A stretch of 41,501 nucleotides of DNA from Gammaproteobacteria bacterium. Lineage in GTDB: Bacteria > Pseudomonadota > Gammaproteobacteria > JAJFJF01. How positions within the stretch are numbered: position 1 is the stretch's first letter; every line of letters starts with the position of its first letter. Positions 7,971 to 15,997 of the stretch are shown here, piece by piece. The stretch covers positions 1 to 41,501 of the forward strand of contig JAJFJF010000038.1 of the NCBI GenBank assembly GCA_021774255.1, in the 5' to 3' direction. A program made the position numbers and the translations under genes. Below the pieces are notes generated by a model. It was not told the DNA's origin, made no database searches, and worked only from the letters and a program-made list of their open reading frames with translations.

Positions 7971-8666
7971 CTAAACCGCCTCATCTTGCGTGAGTATGCT
8001 TTCTTTGCCTTCCAAGCTTTCTGGCATAAAATAAACAAATCCGGTCACAAAACACTGACCAATCAAACCCGATTTGTTTTTACAGGAAAATTTCTTTTTT
8101 GCGTTATTGAGATAAGATTCAACCGTACGGTTGGATATTTGCAACACCTCGGCTATTTGCTCCATCGTAAATCCTCTCACCAAATAAAATAAGCATTCTG
8201 CTTCACGTAATGTGAGTCCAAAAAAATAGCGATGAAGATCAGCTTTACTGATCAAGGTGTATTGCCGCTGTGCATGTACTACATTAGCAAAATCACCTCT
8301 AAATTCCAGGGGGTTGATCACCTCGCTGTACCCTATTAATCCAATAATCTGGTTCTTTTCATCCACAAGTGGCATTTTCCGACAATAAGTCGTGGCTACC
8401 TGTGAATTAATCAGGAAAGGCTCCATTGTTTTGACAGAGTGCGATGAAAGAACGCGACGATCGTCTTTCTGGTAGATATCTGCAAAGCGAGCCCATGGGA
8501 GTTCGTGATCGGTTTTGCCGACAATATCTGTGCCTATTTTGTACCCAGCCGCAATAGCCACATTGTCATTGGCAGCCACAATGGTGAATGAGGTGTCTTT
8601 ACAAAACGCAAAACCAGGATAACTCGCAAGCAGTTGCTCAACAAGCGAAGCAGAGGCGGTAAACAT
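7971..8666 (-). CDS. PAS-LuxR transcriptional regulator
   Basis: This 231-residue regulator has an N-terminal PAS-like sensor domain (about residues 8-120) and a C-terminal LuxR/FixJ helix-turn-helix (about 149-210). The DNA-binding region reads LTLREAECLFYLVRGF then EVLQISNRTVESYL, the standard GerE pattern. It lacks a receiver phosphorylation site, so it probably senses a small ligand or redox state through PAS. Similar PAS-LuxR proteins are numerous in Legionella. The ATG is preceded by a strong GGAGGAG. A perfect inverted repeat 26 nt upstream may be its operator. Confidence 0.85.
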   Translation of the reverse strand: MFTASASLVEQLLASYPGFAFCKDTSFTIVAANDNVAIAAGYKIGTDIVGKTDHELPWARFADIYQKDDRRVLSSHSVKTMEPFLINSQVATTYCRKMPLVDEKNQIIGLIGYSEVINPLEFRGDFANVVHAQRQYTLISKADLHRYFFGLTLREAECLFYLVRGFTMEQIAEVLQISNRTVESYLNNAKKKFSCKNKSGLIGQCFVTGFVYFMPESLEGKESILTQDEAV

Positions 8667-8691
8667 TGAACTCCTCCATTAGCAATGTGCC

Positions 8692-8712
8692 CAACTAAAC
8701 TAGTTTTAGTTG
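8692..8712. promoter_or_regulatory. Inverted repeat upstream of the PAS-LuxR gene
   Basis: CAACTAAA and TTTAGTTG form a perfect 8-bp inverted repeat around 5 nt, centred about 36 nt upstream of the LuxR-type start codon. The size (21 bp) fits a dimeric LuxR-type operator and suggests autoregulation. That function is inference from position and symmetry only. Confidence 0.4.
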
Positions 8713-8843
8713 AGATAGAGATTAATACAACTATCCAGTTTAATAATATAGTGATCTAAGACGCAAAGCTACCGTAAATGTTACTTAACATGTCAGTCTC
8801 AGCGTATAACGGTTACAGGGTAGCCCCCACGAAACCTTACCTG

Positions 8844-9761
8844 TTACAAAAATCCCAAAATTTTCTCACTTTGGTTTCTGATTAAAGAATGATGCCCTTC
8901 ATCTTCAATAATATTGAGCGATACATTTGGCAACAATCTTTCATATATTTTTGCGTGCGATACGGGCACTTGTTTATCCAATACACCATGCCAAATAGTG
9001 ACAGGGCATGTTATATCGGCCAAATCAAAGCCCCAAGGATGGACAAACAATCTCATTTCTTGTGCAGGACCCGCGAGCCCTTGTTTAAAGGCTTCAAGCG
9101 TGTGATGCATGATCGCTTTGAAATCTTTTGGGTCATGAAATATGGCTTGATCCACTTCAGGCAATTGCTTAATCACCCGCGCCATCATTTTATCTGGATG
9201 TTTAAGCATCATACGTGTTAATCGCATCATCAAAGACGTTATCCAAGGGAATGCTTTCACTAAACTATTGACTATTCTTTGCCCACGGGCAATACCCTCT
9301 TTTGCTTCCGGTCCTTCCAGCGGAGCAAGCCCTGAAACGATTGCCACTTTATTTAACCTGTCTGGGATAGCATAAGCACATGCGGCAACAAAAGGCCCAG
9401 CGCCAGAATGCCCGACGATTGAAAATTTTTTTATGTGTAAGCTATCAGCACATTCAGCAACGTCTTTTGCCCATGATAAAATGGTACGATTTTTATCTAG
9501 CGACGATAAACCCATACCGGGGCGATCAAGCCCAATCACACGATATCCGTTGGCTTTGGCCGCTGCATCAAAACAACTGGCTTCCAGCCTACTGCTTGGA
9601 AAACCATGAAAATAAAAAACAGGCGCACCACTGAGATCGCCATATTCTGCAAAACCGATTAGTCTGCCGTCATGTAATCGAAGCGTTCTGTTTTTATTTT
9701 GTTCTTTCTTTTGGATGGGGGTACTAGGGGAACTGTTTGTATGTGGCATGCTGCTCATCAT
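8844..9761 (-). CDS. Alpha/beta-hydrolase fold protein
   Basis: This is a 305-residue alpha/beta hydrolase counted from the ATG at 9761; a GTG at 9809 would add 16 residues. The oxyanion HGFP precedes the nucleophile elbow GHSGAG, with the catalytic Ser near residue 119. The acid is probably the Asp of HGVLDKQVP and the base the His of DEGHHSL, near the C-terminus. LDRPGMGLS is typical of esterase, lipase or epoxide-hydrolase-like members. The substrate is unknown. No signal peptide is visible, so it is probably cytoplasmic. Confidence 0.82.
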   Translation of the reverse strand: MMSSMPHTNSSPSTPIQKKEQNKNRTLRLHDGRLIGFAEYGDLSGAPVFYFHGFPSSRLEASCFDAAAKANGYRVIGLDRPGMGLSSLDKNRTILSWAKDVAECADSLHIKKFSIVGHSGAGPFVAACAYAIPDRLNKVAIVSGLAPLEGPEAKEGIARGQRIVNSLVKAFPWITSLMMRLTRMMLKHPDKMMARVIKQLPEVDQAIFHDPKDFKAIMHHTLEAFKQGLAGPAQEMRLFVHPWGFDLADITCPVTIWHGVLDKQVPVSHAKIYERLLPNVSLNIIEDEGHHSLIRNQSEKILGFL

Positions 9762-9818
9762 AAGCTGTTTGCACAAATGATCGCAATGGTGCTTTGAATT
9801 CTTCGACACGACACAAAT

Positions 9819-9919
9819 ATGTCATAAAACCAACTTATAAATACCTCTTTTTTTTGAGAGGTGATTCTAATCTTGCCTAATAACTCACCCCCACTCTTCC
9901 GTGTTGCACTTCAAGATTG
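9819..9919 (-). repeat. Conserved ~100-nt element, copy 2
   Basis: This is the second copy of the element at 31-130, about 79% identical, located 78 nt downstream of the stop of a minus-strand secreted-protein gene. On the minus strand the long-range stem reads CAATCTTG with CAAGATTA. Relative to copy 1, a C to T on one arm is matched by G to A on the other, keeping the pair. ATGTCATAAA at one end and GTGTTGCACTTCAAG near the other are almost unchanged. Confidence 0.6.
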
Positions 9920-9997
9920 CGTTCACTGAAGCATCTTTGCCCTATAAACTACTTACGATGTCTCCTCATGTATTGCCGTGCTGGCTGAGGGGCACGA

Positions 9998-11107
9998 TCA
10001 GTAAAGTGGCTTTTCCTGATAGTGCGGTGCCGCACCGCCGCAGCGGGCTGCAATCGTCACCTGACAACGGTCTTGCTCATCAAGGTAGGCCGCTATGCCC
10101 GTGGTTTGCGGAGCAGGCAGCACGTCCCATGGGAAGCTCATGCCCTGTTGATCTAACAAATAGACATTCACATCACCGCCTGTGCCCCCCACAAAGAGTT
10201 GATTCTTACAGATGGCAATGCCTAAGGTGTTAGCTTGCGGGGTATTGATTTGGTTAATTCGGACCAAACGAGCACCGTCAAAGCGATAGACAGCCACAAA
10301 GGGCTTAGCATCAAGGCCAAGATAAATCAGCAAACCATCGTAACCTTCCATCAGAATAACATTACGCGCACTGGGCTCCCTCGCGGTAAACATCGCGCCT
10401 GTGACACCACCGCAATTCGGCGCCAGCGGCATGATCACCAGGTTGCCAAAACCACCTTGATCACCGTTGATATCTGCGACGACCAAATAAGACTGCTCGA
10501 GGAAGGGATACACTTCATGCGACAAAAATGAAACCTCATGCGGCGCTTTCCAGCCAGTAAGTGTCTGAACCGGGGTAAGCGCCTCTTCTCCGTCATACTG
10601 GCATAGAAGCTCGATCTCCGGGCCAGATTGGTCAACGACAGCAACTAAAGTAAAGCCCGTAAAATGCTGCATGCCAATGGTCTTCGCGGCATCACCACAA
10701 GACCATTCAAAAAATGGCATTGGCGTTTCAAGATAATCGCAATAAATTTTGCAGCTATCATTAGCACTCGGTACAGCAAGCCCGAAGCACAATGAAGGCT
10801 GCGACGAGCCTTGCAACTGCATCGTGCTGACAGCACAGCCTACAGCGGCCCCGGAAGGTGCGATGGGTATCGGGGTGAAGCTTCCCAGTTCCCAGTACTC
10901 GGCATCTGCATCAGTGAAGGCTGAGACCACTCTTGGCGGATTGCTTTGGTTAGAGACGGGGTTAAAGGCACACAACTCAGAATTTGCATGTAGCCACCAA
11001 TCAAACTCCCAGGTGAGTTTGTAGTACTCAGGTTCAGCCGCATTGTGCGCAGGGATGGCACTCACTGACAACAGGAGGCAGCAGAGCATGAAACAATACT
11101 TGACCAT
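9998..11107 (-). CDS. Secreted Cys-rich protein, paralogue of 14759-15853
   Basis: This 369-residue protein begins with a signal peptide (MVKYCFMLCCLLLSVSAIPA). The mature part is rich in Cys and beta strands. Short repeated stretches such as FVAVYRFDGARLVRI and LFVGGTGGDVNVYLLD look like blades of a beta-propeller. It is roughly 60% identical by eye, over its C-terminal two thirds, to the protein at 14759-15853 inside the tRNA-Thr island. Most Cys are conserved (CAFNP, SLCFGLA, CKIYC, PNCGG, AICK, RCQVT), suggesting disulfides and export. The ATG at 11107 lies in CAAGATGG without a Shine-Dalgarno sequence; a GTG 6 codons upstream is possible. Family and function are unknown. Confidence 0.65.
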   Translation of the reverse strand: MVKYCFMLCCLLLSVSAIPAHNAAEPEYYKLTWEFDWWLHANSELCAFNPVSNQSNPPRVVSAFTDADAEYWELGSFTPIPIAPSGAAVGCAVSTMQLQGSSQPSLCFGLAVPSANDSCKIYCDYLETPMPFFEWSCGDAAKTIGMQHFTGFTLVAVVDQSGPEIELLCQYDGEEALTPVQTLTGWKAPHEVSFLSHEVYPFLEQSYLVVADINGDQGGFGNLVIMPLAPNCGGVTGAMFTAREPSARNVILMEGYDGLLIYLGLDAKPFVAVYRFDGARLVRINQINTPQANTLGIAICKNQLFVGGTGGDVNVYLLDQQGMSFPWDVLPAPQTTGIAAYLDEQDRCQVTIAARCGGAAPHYQEKPLY

Positions 11108-11302
11108 TCTTGCTGCTTTGATCACGCTGACAGTCTTTCTTGTTTAAAGTGATTTAAAAAAATAAAACGACACTCGGTCACAAGATATAGGATAACGTCT
11201 GCGTGTAAGTCACCTAATTGATAGAAAATCCCGTTGATGCCGTAAATATTACTGCAAATACAGGCTAAGCAGACATGTCTACCTAATATTTTAAATAATT
11301 TT

Positions 11303-12412
11303 TTATCGCAATATATATTCCATCACTGGATTTAACACCCGATAGCGACCAGATGCTTCTTGGTAAATGTAATCATTGTTTTGCAATCCTTTTAATGCAT
11401 TAGTGATCCCTGAGGTGGATGCATTTAAACGCTTAATCACTGCAGCGCTGGTAGGCTGTGAAAATGGATCGCGCGCTAACTCAACTAAAATAGTCCGTTG
11501 TATTGGCGTAAGCTTATCAAAATCGCTGTTTATCTCATATCGCTTTTCCGACACGAGTTCATTCCATGATTCCATTAGTATTTCTGCGTTAGGGATGGCG
11601 TTTAATTGCCATAGCCTCCGGCATAATGCATTAACTATATGAGCATGACGTGCTGTTAATTCAAGTATCAGTTCAACAATCTTTTGAGGCATTGCTTTCC
11701 CCCATTGCTGCTGGCTGAGAGTAAGCAAGTGTTCGGTATAATCCTCCGCTGAAATGCGGCCCAGCAACATATGATCACACATATTGTAAAACGGTCGAGA
11801 TTGATCACTAAATACTTTTTGCAATAAGTGCCGGTTGCTACCAGAAAACACACAGACAACACGCTTAGCTGTTTGCGCAAACGATCGTAAGGATGCCTCA
11901 AACTCTTCGATACCCTTAATATCTAAGACATGTTGGTATTCGTCAAAAAATAGAAGTACGTTTTTGTCGAGTTCTTCTGCGCAATTTTCTAAACGTTGTA
12001 GCGCCTCAAAAATAATTAAGTGGGGCGCTTTTTCTGAATAAGGTCGAAGCTTAATCGTTAGCTGCCCTAGTTCTATGCTCTCAATGGTATTAAAGGGGAG
12101 GAAAACTTTTTTAATCTTCTCTAAGACTCTTTTTTTACCTGAAATGATATTGGCAATACTGCACCCTATCCCATCCAAAATGACATTCTTCATTTTTTCT
12201 GCATCAGTGGCCAACATCATGTCAATTTGCACACCTGAAGCTTGCAGTTCCGCGATCACTTTAAAAACTAAGCTTGTTTTGCCATAGCGGCGCGGCGAGG
12301 TAATTAATGTGTGGGTATTACTTTCGATATTACCCCGCAACCGCTTGCGCTCAGACTCTCGATCGAAGAAAGCCCCCTCAAAAGCAATGTCTAATGGAAA
12401 TTGATCTAACAT
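11303..12412 (-). CDS. AAA-type ATPase with C-terminal winged helix (ATPase_2 / archaeal ATPase family)
   Basis: This 369-residue protein has the P-loop ATPase pattern of the prokaryotic/archaeal ATPase_2 group. The Walker A is SPRRYGKTS at about 39-47, with Ser replacing the first Gly, as is common in the family. The Walker B is VLLFFDEYQHV near 154-164, and an arginine-rich sensor region follows. The C-terminus, LTPIQRTILVELARDP onward, looks like a winged helix-turn-helix. Family members are poorly understood; some occur with mobile elements or toxin systems. The ATG at 12412 is preceded by AGAGGTG. A 14-bp-arm palindrome sits directly upstream and may be bound by this protein. Confidence 0.8.
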   Translation of the reverse strand: MLDQFPLDIAFEGAFFDRESERKRLRGNIESNTHTLITSPRRYGKTSLVFKVIAELQASGVQIDMMLATDAEKMKNVILDGIGCSIANIISGKKRVLEKIKKVFLPFNTIESIELGQLTIKLRPYSEKAPHLIIFEALQRLENCAEELDKNVLLFFDEYQHVLDIKGIEEFEASLRSFAQTAKRVVCVFSGSNRHLLQKVFSDQSRPFYNMCDHMLLGRISAEDYTEHLLTLSQQQWGKAMPQKIVELILELTARHAHIVNALCRRLWQLNAIPNAEILMESWNELVSEKRYEINSDFDKLTPIQRTILVELARDPFSQPTSAAVIKRLNASTSGITNALKGLQNNDYIYQEASGRYRVLNPVMEYILR

Positions 12413-12430
12413 AATCACCTCTTTTTTATA

Positions 12431-12459
12431 CCATCATTATTATAGTATAATAATGATGG
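12431..12459. promoter_or_regulatory. Perfect 29-bp palindrome upstream of the AAA ATPase gene
   Basis: Arms CCATCATTATTATA (12431-12444) and TATAATAATGATGG (12446-12459) are exact reverse complements around one G. Beyond one mismatch the match extends by TAT/ATA. It lies 19 nt before the ATPase start and includes TATAAT-like hexamers, so it probably overlaps the promoter. It may be an autoregulatory operator or an AT-rich hairpin; the former fits the winged helix in the protein. Confidence 0.5.
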
Positions 12460-12610
12460 CATAAAAACAAATAATTGCCTTATAAAACAATACTATATAA
12501 ATTAACACCTATAAAAATAGGGTGAATTTGCCCTTGTCTTTTATTTTGCTCTCCTGAAATACACCGTAGAAGCTTTTTTAAAAGCAAGAGATTTTGTAAG
12601 CTATTGATTT
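12460..12610. other. Non-coding AT-rich stretch left of the island junction
   Basis: No gene or RNA is seen here. On the minus strand this is the sequence that would have followed the original tRNA-Thr gene before insertion. It holds a small GCTTTT/AAAAGC hairpin near 12572, possibly the old tRNA terminator. Confidence 0.4.
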
Positions 12611-12662
12611 TATTGGTGCCGAAGAGAGGAGTCGAACCTCCGACCTACTGATTACGAATCAG
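12611..12662 (-). repeat. Distal attachment site: partial tRNA-Thr 3' copy
   Basis: Positions 12617-12662 are identical (46 of 46) to 25456-25501, the part of tRNA-Thr(CGT) from the anticodon stem to the 3' end. The match extends to 52 nt with one mismatch (12611-12662 against 25450-25501). Here the tRNA end is followed by CCA on the minus strand, whereas the intact gene is followed by TCA. This therefore looks like the original chromosomal 3' end, displaced by insertion of the 12.8-kb island. Confidence 0.88.
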
Positions 12663-12928
12663 ATTTTATGTAAAACACTACAACACACCACAATAACTAA
12701 CAACAAATAAATCATAAAGTTACACTAATTTTCTTATCACTCATTGTGACTGCTTATTGCCATTTTTTGCGAGCGAGTGCACCATCAGTGCACCATTACA
12801 GATGAAGATACCTCACCAAAAGCAGAGGACTAAGTGATAACAAATATCACCAACCCACACAAAATTTCACTATATTTCAGTCATCAGATCAACTGAATAT
12901 CAGCTCTTTTTTTGACCCTTGGACTCAC
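12663..12928. other. Non-coding stretch inside the left island end
   Basis: No gene is seen. It contains two direct copies of GTGCACCAT (12777-12785 and 12788-12796), 11 bp apart, a spacing of one helical turn. Such repeats beside an attachment core could be recombinase arm sites, but that is only a guess. The AT-rich sequence next to the core presumably represents half of the element's attP. Confidence 0.35.
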
Positions 12929-14524
12929 TCACAAATTCCACTCTTTCACTCTGAAACTAAACCACCGATCCTCTGCAGGTGAGATCATCTCGTACCCCGA
13001 ACGCCTTCTGAAACACCATCTATATGCTCGAGGCACAAGAAAATAGCTTCCTGCAAATACTACTGCGCAAACTAGTATGACGATCAAGGCTAAGATGCCG
13101 TCACTTAAACCTGAGCTAGAGCTACCTTGGAGTGGCGTACTCACACTCTGACTAAGGCTCTCGGAAGGCTGCATTGAAGACGTAGGGCCTCCCCACCCTG
13201 CACTTTGCGTTGGGCTTAGGCTTGGAGATGTACTAGCCGTTCCTGCTCCTGAGCTCAGACTGGATGATTCTGTGTTGCTTTGAACTACCGCAGAGGTTTG
13301 TGATGGACTGGGAGTAAGCGATATCTGAGAAGCAGTTGGCATGTCTGAGGCTGAAGAACTACTACTCACCCCACTGGCTCCCAAGACATAAACATCCGAC
13401 TTAATCTCATAGCTACTGTCATCAAAGTAGTTAGCGATAAACAGATACTGCTGCCCACCGTCTGAAAAACTCTCGAGATGACTTGCCCCTTGTGTTGGGA
13501 TAGCTTGCACCAGGCGAAATACTCCACCTTGCCCCTCATACACCAGCGACTCCAATTGGTATGTAAGCCCATCATAGTGCCGCCCAATGACTAAATATCC
13601 CTGCATAAAGCTCAAAGCAAAGGCGCCTGCTACTGGAATCGATTGAATCACTGTAAACTCTTGCCCATCCCACTGATAAATCACCACGCTGCCTACGTAG
13701 TTGATACCATCGAAATAATTGCTAACCGCCAGATAATGCTCGTTTTCCTGTTCAAAGTGAATCCAACTTGTAGCTCCTACTGTTGGAAGCCTCTGCCATT
13801 CGATAAAGGCACTGTCACTCCAGAGATAGAGCCCTGAATCAGTATCATATGCCGGTGACTGGACCGTATCATCTACATGGTTAGCAACTACCAGGTAAAT
13901 ATCGCCATCTATCGTAAAAAGCTCTAACTCATGCGCACCTTTCGTCGGGAGCTGCTGAATAGGTATAAAGTCTCCACCAACCCACTGGTAAATCACCGAA
14001 CTCACTGAATGCGAAGTCTCATCTCGGAAGTTAGCTACGACCAGGTAGCGCTCTCCTTCACTCTCAAAATGCTTTAGGGCTCGCACACCCACCGTTGGCA
14101 AATCTTGATGCCAGGCGAATCGAGCACCATCCCAATGATAGACAACCGAGTTAATACGATAAGTCCCAGCATCAAAATGATTGCCGACAACAAGGTAGCC
14201 CTCACCTTCTATCTCCAGATATTCAGAACATATCGCGCCCAGAGTGGCAATAGATTGCACCTGAATTAAATTGCCCTGCCCCCAACAATACAACACAGAC
14301 TCTTGATGGAAGTTTTCCCCATCGTAATACTGCGAAACGAACACATAACTATCCCCTTGCACCTTAAAATGCTTAGCATGCATCGCACCTGTTGTAGCAA
14401 GGCTTGAATAATAATTAAAAGGCTCATCCTGGTAACGAGCCGAGCTTAAAGCTTTTTTATCTTGCCTAAGAAAAGCAAGAGCGAACAGCACAACAAACCC
14501 CACGAACCACTTCACACCAAGCAT
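12929..14524 (-). CDS. EPTP-repeat beta-propeller protein with Ser/Thr stalk and single membrane anchor
   Basis: This 531-residue protein starts with a hydrophobic signal-like segment (about residues 3-20). Seven related repeats follow, at about 25-375, each with a core such as YLVVANHVDD, YLVVGNHFDAG or YLAVSNYFDG. They match the EPTP (epitempin) repeat known from LGI1 and VLGR1, where seven form a propeller. Then come a ~100-residue Ser/Thr/Pro-rich stalk, one hydrophobic helix (about 476-498), an Arg-rich stop-transfer (RWCFRRR) and a short tail containing YEMI. This is the layout of a eukaryotic type I surface receptor. The ATG was chosen over an upstream TTG; no Shine-Dalgarno sequence is seen and TATAAATA lies about 60 nt upstream. 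The function is unknown; a host-derived or host-directed role is inference. Confidence 0.75.
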   Translation of the reverse strand: MLGVKWFVGFVVLFALAFLRQDKKALSSARYQDEPFNYYSSLATTGAMHAKHFKVQGDSYVFVSQYYDGENFHQESVLYCWGQGNLIQVQSIATLGAICSEYLEIEGEGYLVVGNHFDAGTYRINSVVYHWDGARFAWHQDLPTVGVRALKHFESEGERYLVVANFRDETSHSVSSVIYQWVGGDFIPIQQLPTKGAHELELFTIDGDIYLVVANHVDDTVQSPAYDTDSGLYLWSDSAFIEWQRLPTVGATSWIHFEQENEHYLAVSNYFDGINYVGSVVIYQWDGQEFTVIQSIPVAGAFALSFMQGYLVIGRHYDGLTYQLESLVYEGQGGVFRLVQAIPTQGASHLESFSDGGQQYLFIANYFDDSSYEIKSDVYVLGASGVSSSSSASDMPTASQISLTPSPSQTSAVVQSNTESSSLSSGAGTASTSPSLSPTQSAGWGGPTSSMQPSESLSQSVSTPLQGSSSSGLSDGILALIVILVCAVVFAGSYFLVPRAYRWCFRRRSGYEMISPAEDRWFSFRVKEWNL

Positions 14525-14758
14525 CGTGAGAATCAATCAGAGCACAAGAGCATTAACAATCACAAACCAGAAGAAAGGACTCTATTTATAGTCTGTATAA
14601 TGCAATAACACTCACAGGTAAATTTAATCGAGCATGAAAATATTTTCAAAAAACTTGAAGCTTACGTGCATTCCCTTCGCTTGTTACACCATATAGATGA
14701 CCAGGCAAAGTCATTTTGATTGCAATCTGCTCCAGCTTGTTCTCAGTTGTTTTAGAGA

Positions 14759-15853
14759 ATGAATAAGTACTGTTTGCTGTTGTGCCTCCTGCTATCAGTG
14801 AGCGGCAGCCTTGTAAATGAAGCCCCTAAGCACTATGAACTCACCTGGGAGTTTTATTGGCCACATACCAATTTCAACTTGTGCGCCTTTAATCCAAACA
14901 AAAGCATTCATGCGCCGCCAAGAGTAGTTTCAGCATTTATCTATGAAGACACCGAGTACTGGGAAGTGGGTACTAGTACACCGATACCTATAGAGCCCTC
15001 CGGGCCCGCTACAAGCTGTTCAGTCAGCACCATGCAGCTGCAAGACCCACAACCATCACTTTGCTTTGGGCTGGCCACACTGAGTGGTAATGACACCTGC
15101 AAAATTTACTGCGACCGCGGGGGCCTCCCTATGCGCTTGCTTGAGTGGGACTGCGATGACGATGCCCGTGCAATTGATTTACAGCATTTTACGGGATGCA
15201 CCCTGATAGGTCTAGCTGATTGGTCAACGTCAAAAGTTCAGCTTCTGCGCCAGTATGATGGACAGGATATCCTTACCCCTTTTCAGAATATCACTGGATG
15301 GGTGGCGCCGCATGAAATTACTTTTCTGTCACATGAAGAGTATTCAGTGCTTAAGCAGCCCTATTTGGTAGTGGCAGATTTAGGCGGACATGAGGGTGGC
15401 TTTGGTAATCTGGTGATTGTTCCACTGGACCCAAACTGCGGTGGCACTGCAGGTGCTATGTTTACAGCCGATGAACCCAATGCTCGTAATGTGGTTGTTA
15501 TGGCAGTGGAAGATGCATTGTTGCTTTATGTTGCCACGCATACTAAACCCTATGTCGCTGTTTACCGGTTTGATGGGATTGCTCTCACCCGGGTTGACCA
15601 AATTAATACTCTGCAGTCTGAAACCTTAGCTATCGCCATTTGTAAAAAACAACTCTTTGTTGGTGGTACAGGCGGTGATATTACGGTGTTTCGATTGGAT
15701 GACGTTGGAGGTGGCGTGATGTCCGATATCCTCCCTGCTCCAGAAACTGTGGCCATAACTGCCTATCTTGATGAACAAGAGCGATGCCAGGTGACGGTTG
15801 CTGCGCATACTGGTGGTGTGGGGCCGCATTATCAGGAAAAGCTCGATAATTGA
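14759..15853 (+). CDS. Secreted Cys-rich protein, island paralogue of 9998-11107
   Basis: This 364-residue protein starts with a signal peptide (about residues 1-18). It is collinear with the protein encoded at 9998-11107 on the other side of the island junction. Shared blocks include ISTMQL-like SVSTMQLQ, SLCFGLA, CKIYCD, GGFGNLVI, PNCGG, VAVYRFDG, FVGGTGGD, AYLDEQ and PHYQEK. NxS/T sites occur (NDT, NIT). It is divergent from the EPTP gene across a 234-nt spacer, so the two may be co-regulated. The Cys pattern suggests a disulfide-bonded extracytoplasmic protein; the C-terminal half has propeller-like strands. No known family is recognised. Confidence 0.65.
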   Translation: MNKYCLLLCLLLSVSGSLVNEAPKHYELTWEFYWPHTNFNLCAFNPNKSIHAPPRVVSAFIYEDTEYWEVGTSTPIPIEPSGPATSCSVSTMQLQDPQPSLCFGLATLSGNDTCKIYCDRGGLPMRLLEWDCDDDARAIDLQHFTGCTLIGLADWSTSKVQLLRQYDGQDILTPFQNITGWVAPHEITFLSHEEYSVLKQPYLVVADLGGHEGGFGNLVIVPLDPNCGGTAGAMFTADEPNARNVVVMAVEDALLLYVATHTKPYVAVYRFDGIALTRVDQINTLQSETLAIAICKKQLFVGGTGGDITVFRLDDVGGGVMSDILPAPETVAITAYLDEQERCQVTVAAHTGGVGPHYQEKLDN

Positions 15854-15997
15854 ATACATAAGCCTAAAACAGTTTCCCCTGTCTATAGGATATTCCCCAC
15901 CTTAAGACTAGTTTTTCGGCCAATGCGAAGTTAAACGATAGTTTTGAGTGCCAATCTAAAAACGTACACACTGATGTTATTCAATCTATAAAGAAAG

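Noticed and set aside
12617..12662. A second functional tRNA-Thr gene
   Set aside because: Only the anticodon-to-3' half is present; the D arm and the 5' acceptor strand are missing.
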